Part shown: piece after piece, positions 61,601 to 64,000 of the stretch
How positions within the stretch are numbered: position 1 is the stretch's first letter
Layout of the letters: each line of letters begins with the position of its first letter
Origin: Eumeta japonica
Lineage: Eukaryota > Arthropoda > Insecta > Lepidoptera > Psychidae
Direction: 5' to 3'
DNA length: 64,000 nucleotides
NCBI GenBank assembly: GCA_005406025.1
Contig: BGZK01000076.1
Location: forward strand, 1-64,000
The notes under the pieces: generated by a model
Told to the model about the DNA's origin: nothing
Databases searched by the model: none
What the model saw: only the letters and a program-made list of their open reading frames with translations
Position numbers and translations under genes: made by a program

Positions 61601-63472
61601 TTTTATTCTTCATTCGTATATCATTAGGGTAGTTTGCTATTTTTCTTATTGCTGTATTTAAAGCTTCTTTACTTTAGTAAAGAAGCTTTAAACGTGTTTT
61701 TTTTATAACTATAAAAATACCTGAATAATGACTTTCAAATTAAACAGACAGGGCATTATTACTCAGTGACTTCATTGTTTCCTAGCGCCATATAAAATAA
61801 TGTTTAATTTCGTTTCGCAAGATTGAGATAGCATAGAATTATTGAAGGCTCAAAATTAATTACTTTTTTAACCGATTTTAATTTTGAAAAAATAAAGGAC
61901 AAACAACATGTCCTATGCATTTTATTGGGAAAGAAACATATTTACTTAATTACATCCGATTAATTCCGCAGTGTCAGCAAATAATTAGCCATTTTATCGT
62001 TTGTATTGTTAATGATAAATACTTAGAGGTTCATTTTCATTTTACAGATCCACACGTACGTGTTGTCGAACACATTTGAGCAAACCACACCATACACGAC
62101 CTTCTTAATTGCCGGAAATTACTTACACTGCGACTGCAATACTGAAAAAGTGTTAAAAGTAAGTTCCTACTTTTTACTACTTCGATTACTACGACTACTT
62201 ATATGTGTATGTGCATATATAAGTAGTCGTGTGTGTGTATTGTAACGCTAGGAATAATATGTCATATCTGTTTAGATAATGCATGTGAACTTACATTTAT
62301 CAGAAATGCCTAGTTACCCACGACACAGAAATCCTAGTGTAGGGCTAGATTCATTTCGTAGTTAGATAATAATAGTCTTTTCAAAAAAAAAACTTGTACG
62401 CTATTTTATCTAAAACACTATGATATCATCCTTTCGTAATCCGACTTCCATCTACCGAATTATTTAGAAATCGTTTTCGGCTCGATCTTTGTCCCTACTT
62501 CATCTTATTCTTGCTCCTGACAATATTTGCGTCTCAGTCTCATCATCTTGTTTTTCATAACGCCACGAAATTACTGTCGGAGGTTCGTAGATTGAGATCA
62601 AATGAAAGGAACCACGTAAAACAGCAGATGTATATTCAGAAAAACAGAATCACAATAGATCGCTACGGAATCAGTTGATCGCTTGTCGGTATAGCACTTG
62701 ACTTGTTGTCGCTCCGATCGCAAAAATAAAATGCGAACTCCTGCGCGCCTTCACTTTTCTATTTGTGCTGGCCGACTGGCCTCGAGAAAGTCCTCGAATT
62801 ATACAGAAAAATAAAACATAAACCTGTCCCGTTCAACATAAACAATATTTATTGCCGCTTGAAAATTCCACCCACAAAATAAGAATTAAATAATCATCAA
62901 AGGCACGGACGAGACGGAGGTCAGTACGCGGCGCGCGGGGATTCGTTTATTTACAGAATTTTATTTTCTAGATCTAATTTTCTATGAGGGAATTATTTTC
63001 CCGTTCTATTTTAAATTTGCGAGCGCAGTTCATAATAGTAATTTCAAGACAAGCTTCAATTGAGATCTGTTCCATTATTATAAAAAAAATCATGTTTATA
63101 CCCTAACGTGTCTATGAAATTTCAGCATGGATTATTTCGATGATGGATGGTCTCTACAAATTTAGTAATGCTATTGTTTATTTTTCCCTTAAGCCGTGGC
63201 TCTTGGAAAACTTCAAAAACATACCAGATTTCAAGAGTCTGCAGTGCGAAGATGGCATGGGCTCGGTTGTGGATCTGCTAGAGTTCAAAGTGTGCCACAC
63301 TCCTAGGGACTGGACTGACTATATCTATTACATTATAGGCCTGGAGGTGTTCGTCCTGGTGTTGCTGATTAGCAAAGTATCTTACGATTATTGGGTATTC
63401 AAGACAGCTGGTTACTTGCCTTGGCCGGCCAATAAGATGCCAAGGTTGCCCTGTGATTGGCTTTGTGAATAA
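33537..63472 (+). CDS. hfw: Protein halfway (singed wings 2) homologue, nine coding exons, start exon not included
   Basis: Joining 33537-33635, 37733-37916, 50968-51096, 56012-56200, 56810-56979, 57686-57871, 60956-61114, 62048-62158 and 63194-63472 gives 1506 nt, 501 sense codons and TAA, with every border AG/GT and every phase matching. In order the product shows a hydrophobic segment (TWIFLLYALSYL), a Cys-rich block (CFHMERDHC, then VFCCD), LRRs (LNISNNNL, LTVLDASANNL), an LRRNT-like cap (CTC, then VDCSG..L.EMPTELPPN), more LRRs (LRQLIVDYNDIS), an LRRCT-like cap (CDC, later LQC and VCH), one transmembrane helix (YIYYIIGLEVFVLVLLIS) and a ~32-residue tail containing GYLPWPANKMPRLPCDW. Many N-x-S/T sites fit an extracellular LRR part. 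The tail and domain order match Drosophila halfway as I remember it; that protein is known from ecdysone-dependent metamorphosis phenotypes, and its molecular partner is not shown by this sequence. The N-terminus is incomplete. Orthology is from recognition, not from a search. Confidence 0.85.
33704..34441 (+). repeat. Rep-A, near full-length copy
   Basis: It runs from AAATTGGCCAAGAGCATGCC through AGGGTTCCGAAGCCATTATT to GCCATTTTGGCTCGGAACCC. AGGGTTCCGA..GCCA near one end and TGGCTCGGAACCCT at the other form terminal-type inverted repeats. Internal landmarks are AACTAAGGTGCATCA, CAGTACATCCGACCATGTTC and the GGACGGACGGACATAACG run. It lies in the intron 104 bp after exon B ends. It has no coding frame; the class is unknown to me, but the family is common in lepidopteran DNA. 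Confidence 0.75.
35566..36284 (-). repeat. Rep-A, near full-length copy, inverted
   Basis: It starts AGGGTTCCGAGCCTAAACGG, continues with the TCCGTCCGTTCGTCCG run and ends CGGAACCCTACAATGAGC and CACGCTTTTGGCCAG, then CTGTTCTGTAGGCAAAG. It is opposite in orientation to the copy at 33704, in the same intron, leaving a pair of inverted repeats about 1.1 kb apart. Confidence 0.75.
37733..37916 (+). CDS. hfw: halfway exon C: N-terminal cysteine-rich block
   Basis: 184 nt, entering in phase 0 and leaving one base of a split Leu codon. The acceptor is TTTCCCCAG and the donor CC/GTGAGT. The six cysteines lie in HCFHMERDHC, KCARLD and VFCCDVDD, a pattern suited to an extracellular disulphide-bonded cap before the LRRs. 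The same frame runs past the donor into AT-rich intron and ends at a stop at 37990, which is read-through and not coding. Confidence 0.85.
38750..38880 (+). repeat. Interspersed repeat, copy 1 (also at 51240)
   Basis: ATTTCCCAGAAGGGTAGTCA, CTTCACATGGTCCAATC and GTTTCGGATGTTTAAAATTT align with 51240-51380. It abuts the Rep-A copy at 38886, so one inserted next to the other. Confidence 0.5.
38886..39619 (-). repeat. Rep-A, near full-length copy, inverted
   Basis: The same landmarks appear in minus orientation: AGGGTTCCGAGCCAAATTGG, the CCGTCCGTCCG run, GAACATGGTTGGATATAC, CTCAACAAAAGGACG and CTCTTGGCCAGTTTT. It lies in the long intron after exon C. Confidence 0.75.
40469..41066. mobile_element. 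Degenerate hAT-like non-autonomous element
   Basis: It starts TAGGGGGTATTCGATG and ends ACACCCCTA, with inverted CCCCTA/TAGGGG termini. The inner ends are rich in ATCGAT-type motifs (ACATCGATGTATCGA on the left, AACATCGATGTTT on the right). Flanks GTCTGTGT (40461-40468) and GTCTGCCT (41067-41074) match at 6 of 8 positions, as expected for an aged 8-bp duplication. No transposase is seen inside. Confidence 0.5.
41788..42160 (+). repeat. Two tandem copies of a GGTTCCGTACC-type repeat
   Basis: The first copy has TTAGGATTCCGTACCTC, TGGAACCCTATTA and ATCCGTCCGTCTGACATAGG. The second, from about 42010, has AAGGTTCGTACCTAAAGGG, GAACTCTGTTATTAACAGG and CTGTCCGTCTGTCAGAGG. A smaller related fragment is at 37105-37195. 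Confidence 0.5.
46717..47121. mobile_element. MITE-like element built of CTAATT/AATTAG motifs, 405 bp
   Basis: Perfect 20-bp terminal inverted repeats beginning CTCTCTAAAACTGAATTAG occupy 46717-46736 and 47102-47121. The interior repeats ACTAATT or its complement many times in both orientations, with variants such as CTACTATT and TTCTACTAATT. There is no coding capacity. TT flanks both sides, but a longer target duplication is not clear, so the superfamily is unknown. Confidence 0.7.
48776..48960 (+). repeat. Interspersed repeat, 5' part
   Basis: AATCCGGCCCAGTGCGTGTC, then ATCACGCGCAGTATAGGG and GTCCGTCACA correspond to the start of the repeat at 16046. Confidence 0.55.
49105..49300. mobile_element. 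hAT-type MITE, 196 bp, with perfect TIRs and 8-bp target duplication
   Basis: It has 14-bp perfect terminal inverted repeats, CAGTGGCGGCGCTA and TAGCGCCGCCACTG. The flanks carry GGTATCAC exactly on both sides (49097-49104 and 49301-49308). The interior holds a roughly 40-bp unit repeated in tandem (GAGGCCTCGCAAA then TTTTGCCTACAAGTT). The long open frames here on both strands are products of this repeat and are not genes. Confidence 0.9.
50075..50310 (+). repeat. Interspersed repeat, 3' part
   Basis: The segment includes ATTTTATAACTTTGCCGGC, AAGCCCGCTCGGCTGTGACA, TTTTCTCACACGTCCAAAAA and CGGGGCACTTGACTTAGC. It parallels 16340-16610 element by element. Confidence 0.55.
50968..51096 (+). CDS. 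hfw: halfway exon D: first leucine-rich repeats
   Basis: 129 nt. The acceptor is CTATTTTCAG and the donor GTAG/GTGAGC. With the carried C it reads LAQNTTQNLHVLNANISEL and continues with LDISNAMFRRL and MAITDGNIGKIV, a run of LxxLxxxN-like LRR spacing. It leaves one G for the next Gly codon. It is GC-rich against very AT-rich flanks, which helps to place both borders. Confidence 0.85.
51240..51380 (+). repeat. Interspersed repeat, copy 2
   Basis: GCCTGTTTCCCAAAAGGATA, GGCAGATACTATAG, TTTCCACATGGTACGATG and CAGGTGTTTAAAATTAGGCC parallel the copy at 38750. Confidence 0.5.
54294..55551 (-). mobile_element. Degenerate mariner element with both terminal inverted repeats
   Basis: The left end GGTGTTTCATAAATGAGG (54295 onward, 22 bp) and the right end at 55529-55550 are inverted copies, 18 of 22 matching. 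Minus-strand fragments between them follow a mariner transposase: ISVLLRRCRKGKVKA near 55350, WDIEDTKEAVENQPSTSTRR (55170-55110), LGPSKDT-like and HRHLKSLG (about 55110-55050), then RHDNA near 54670. The length of about 1.26 kb is normal for mariner. Many stops and frame shifts make it inactive. TA precedes the left end; the right flank no longer shows a clean TA, but a long (TA)n run begins 22 bp away. Confidence 0.85.
55573..55639. repeat. (TA)n microsatellite
   Basis: About 67 bp of TA dinucleotides beginning 22 bp after the right end of the mariner at 54294-55551. Confidence 0.95.
56012..56200 (+). CDS. hfw: halfway exon E: leucine-rich repeats
   Basis: 189 nt from acceptor TTCGCGGCAG to donor CCG/GTGAGT. 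It encodes QFPKHSSIACLNISNNNL, then FNLTVLDASANNLTEF and KIFIDLSG, typical LRRs ending in N-x-L. N-glycosylation sequons overlap the repeats. The intron just upstream is unusually GC-rich and open in the same frame back to 55906, so a longer exon from an alternative acceptor cannot be excluded. Confidence 0.85.
56201..57685 (+). other. hfw: halfway introns around exon F
   Basis: The introns 56201-56809 and 56980-57685 are AT-rich and show no repeat or RNA gene that I can identify. Confidence 0.75.
56810..56979 (+). CDS. hfw: halfway exon F: inter-repeat region
   Basis: 170 nt, entering with a split Gly codon and ending in phase 0. The acceptor is TTATATACAG and the donor AGAG/GTAGGT. Recognisable pieces are NNYLPCKHFQRA, NSSLVTFLNYNETYCALDL and WFKDVQIVQIDHL. 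It contains two further cysteines and two N-glycosylation sequons between the two LRR groups. An overlapping open frame in another phase is a shadow. Confidence 0.8.
57686..57871 (+). CDS. hfw: halfway exon G: LRRNT-like cysteine cap and next LRR
   Basis: 186 nt, 62 codons, phase 0 to phase 0. The acceptor is GCATTTCCAG and the donor AATAAT/GTAAGA. It begins LNISCRHIKPAGINCTCVPE and later reads VAVDCSGRKLKEMPTELPPN, the classical LRRNT pattern C-x-C ... VDCS..L..(M)P..LP, followed by VKLNVSYNN, the next LRR. This exon is the clearest evidence for the LRR family. The longer open frame back to 57616 is interrupted by this acceptor and is not coding. Confidence 0.85.
58081..58625 (+). repeat. 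Tandem repeat of about 120 bp, 4-5 diverged copies
   Basis: Units begin near 58081, 58201, 58321, 58445 and 58554 with GATGATGGAGCCAGAAG variants. They contain ACATTCCATAA, TCTTAGCCGTATTT, AGCTTGTTGGAATTGTCTTG and GGCCATTATTA. The spacing is 120, 120, 124 and 109 bp. Overlapping open frames in the last units are by-products. It lies in the intron after exon G. Confidence 0.85.
58777..58858. other. Two adjacent perfect hairpins
   Basis: AAAAATGAAACTAC/GTAGTTTCATTTTT (14-bp arms, 4-nt loop, 58777-58808) and ATTAGTTTTATATTTGT/ACAAATATAAAACTAAT (17-bp arms, 3-nt loop, 58822-58858). They follow the 120-bp tandem repeat. Confidence 0.9.
59315..59608 (-). repeat. Rep-A head fragment, inverted
   Basis: It begins AGGGTTCTGAGCCACAATGG and includes the TCCGTTCGTCCGTCCG run, then TTTATTCAAAAATTAC and GGCACTCCATACATGC. 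It stops where the family's central part would begin, about 50 bp before the next, oppositely oriented copy. Confidence 0.7.
59662..60440 (+). repeat. Rep-A, near full-length copy
   Basis: It runs from TTGCCTACAGAACAATAT and GCCAAGAGTATATCAGGCC to GCTATTTTGGCTCGGAACC. With the inverted head fragment just upstream it forms a large imperfect inverted repeat in the intron between exons G and H. Confidence 0.75.
60805..60880 (-). repeat. tRNA-like SINE fragment
   Basis: On the minus strand the sequence gives GTTCGATTCTGGCC and a preceding GGTGGTTCGGTGGTTAAG, resembling the B-box and A-box of a tRNA-derived SINE. It lies about 80 bp before exon H. The spurious open frames here come from it. Confidence 0.4.
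60956..61114 (+). CDS. hfw: halfway exon H: leucine-rich repeats
   Basis: 159 nt, 53 codons, phase 0 to phase 0. The acceptor is CGCAATCCGCAG and the donor AAACT/GTTAGT, which is weaker than the others. It encodes ITSLAAVGDDLSYEHLRQL, then IVDYNDISSIVEL and FMLFSIMHNKLKT, consistent LRR spacing. It directly continues SYNN of the previous exon into an NNITSL-type repeat end. The tRNA-like SINE remnant lies just upstream in the intron. Confidence 0.82.
61657..61692. other. Perfect 17-bp-arm palindrome in the intron after exon H
   Basis: TTTAAAGCTTCTTTACT and AGTAAAGAAGCTTTAAA are exact reverse complements separated by TT. Confidence 0.9.
62048..62158 (+). CDS. hfw: halfway exon I: last LRR and start of the LRRCT cap
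   Basis: 111 nt, 37 codons, phase 0 to phase 0, with acceptor CATTTTACAG and donor AAAA/GTAAGT, a near-consensus donor. It encodes IHTYVLSNTFEQ and then FLIAGNYLHCDCNTEKVLK. The GNxLxCDC motif is the hallmark start of an LRR C-terminal cysteine cap. Confidence 0.85.
62191..62230. other. Hairpin 33 bp after the exon I donor
   Basis: ACGACTACTTATATGTG and CATATATAAGTAGTCGT pair over 17 positions with one mismatch around a 6-nt loop. In the transcript it would lie just downstream of a 5' splice site. Confidence 0.75.
63194..63472 (+). CDS. hfw: halfway exon J: LRRCT end, transmembrane helix, conserved tail, stop
   Basis: 279 nt including TAA. The acceptor is the pyrimidine tract TTTATTTTTCCCTTAAG at 63177-63193, which gives KVLK/PWLLENFKN and completes the LRRCT cap (SLQCEDG, FKVCHTP). 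The helix YIYYIIGLEVFVLVLLIS follows, then KVSYDYWVFKTAGYLPW and the end RLPCDWLCE. The earlier AG at 63124-63125 would put a stop in frame and is rejected; the in-frame ATG at 63140 is intronic. The strongly conserved short tail suggests a cytosolic interaction motif, which is inference. Confidence 0.88.
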   Translation, partial: PWLLENFKNIPDFKSLQCEDGMGSVVDLLEFKVCHTPRDWTDYIYYIIGLEVFVLVLLISKVSYDYWVFKTAGYLPWPANKMPRLPCDWLCE

Positions 63473-63800
63473 ATAATTGGCTAATTAGAAAAATCGAAAA
63501 CTGTTGAAAACACTATGCAGGACTAAGATTGTGATGCTAAATAATTGTAATATTAATTACAATTTTGAATGTGATCGTATTATTGTTGTTATTGTGGATG
63601 TAATTATTATCTTTATATCTCTATAAAAATAGTATAATGGAAAAGCATGTGGAAAATCCTTAAATTACTTACAAATGTAAGGCATTACTAAAAATTTGCA
63701 ATTTTATTGTTGTACTATGAAATGTTAAAGTTTTATGGATTGAATTTAGTTCAATTTATTTGAAACGATTAATAGTAAATTAAAAGTACAATTTCTTTCA
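63473..63800 (+). other. hfw: Probable 3' UTR of halfway
   Basis: AT-rich sequence follows the TAA with no further open frame. AATAAA at 63468-63473 overlaps the stop codon and is too early to be a likely poly(A) signal. ATTAAA at 63779-63784, followed by T-rich sequence, is the better candidate, so the UTR may end near 63800. It could also run past the window end. Confidence 0.4.
63779..63784 (+). terminator. Candidate polyadenylation signal ATTAAA
   Basis: This is the only plausible hexamer at a normal distance from the stop codon. A pyrimidine-rich stretch (CAATTTCTTTCAATCC) lies 8-25 bases downstream. Transcript ends would be needed to confirm it. Confidence 0.3.
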
Positions 63801-64000
63801 ATCCTATGATAAAAAAAAGGAAAATTCCGGATAATTTCTATTGAAATTGAAATGATTTTCAAACCATCTGTGGGCAGAGACGTCACGCTATTATTGTCAA
63901 TAATCATAGTTTTTATTAGTATAAAAGCGATAGTTTGCCGTCCTTAAGGTGGTAAATTCATTGCAATAGGAACTCGCAAAATCATTCAACATATATTTGT

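Larger units (their letters stand above)
61115..63193 (+). other. hfw: halfway introns around exon I
   Basis: The intron 61115-62047 has the 61657 palindrome. The intron 62159-63193 has the 62191 hairpin and an unassigned denser stretch at 62.5-62.95 kb that may be an old transposon. Neither has a coding frame. Confidence 0.7.

Noticed and set aside
62570..62950. Possible solo LTR in the last intron
   Set aside because: Sequence density differs from the flanks, but no TG...CA ends with a target duplication, primer-binding site or polypurine tract could be shown.

Overview
The window looks like nuclear DNA of a moth or butterfly (Lepidoptera). It is strongly AT-rich, has long introns with GT-AG borders, and is full of interspersed repeats of the kinds common in lepidopteran genomes: cecropia-type mariner remnants, hAT-type MITEs, and repeats carrying runs of TCCGTCCG or GGGTTCCG. 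There is no bacterial-style gene organisation, no rRNA or tRNA gene and no CRISPR array. Almost every open frame longer than 60 codons is chance or repeat-derived.

One real gene can be assembled, on the + strand. Nine exons between 33537 and 63472 join in frame with GT-AG borders into a 501-codon open frame plus a stop. It encodes a leucine-rich-repeat protein with a hydrophobic N-terminal segment, a Cys-rich N-terminal block, two groups of LRRs, LRRNT-like and LRRCT-like cysteine caps, one C-terminal transmembrane helix and a short conserved tail ending CDWLCE. I recognise it as the orthologue of Drosophila protein halfway (hfw, also singed wings 2), a factor placed in the ecdysone response at metamorphosis. 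The initiator Met is not in exon 33537-33635. The best candidate in the window is a GC-rich 30-codon start at 5739-5828, which is phase-compatible and would imply a 27.7 kb first intron. It is unproven.

Layout: 1-5.7 kb is AT-rich DNA with strong hairpins. A CpG-rich patch with the candidate first exon lies at 5.74-6.07 kb. From 5.8 to 33.5 kb there is a long stretch, probably intron, holding an inverted repeat pair (13.3/15.9 kb), several palindromes, a mariner fossil (26.7-27.5 kb), a hAT MITE with perfect 8-bp target duplications (25.3 kb) and other repeats. From 33.5 to 63.5 kb the halfway exons are interspersed with at least five copies of one ~740-bp repeat (called Rep-A here), a degenerate hAT-like element (40.5-41.1 kb), a MITE built of CTAATT/AATTAG motifs (46.7-47.1 kb), a second hAT MITE with perfect 8-bp duplications (49.1-49.3 kb), a mariner with both terminal repeats (54.3-55.6 kb) and a ~120-bp tandem repeat (58.1-58.6 kb). 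The last 0.5 kb is 3' UTR or downstream sequence.

I found no clearly new biological system. The most unusual signals are the recurrent near-perfect short palindromes scattered through the non-coding DNA, the MITEs with intact target duplications, and the modular CTAATT MITE.
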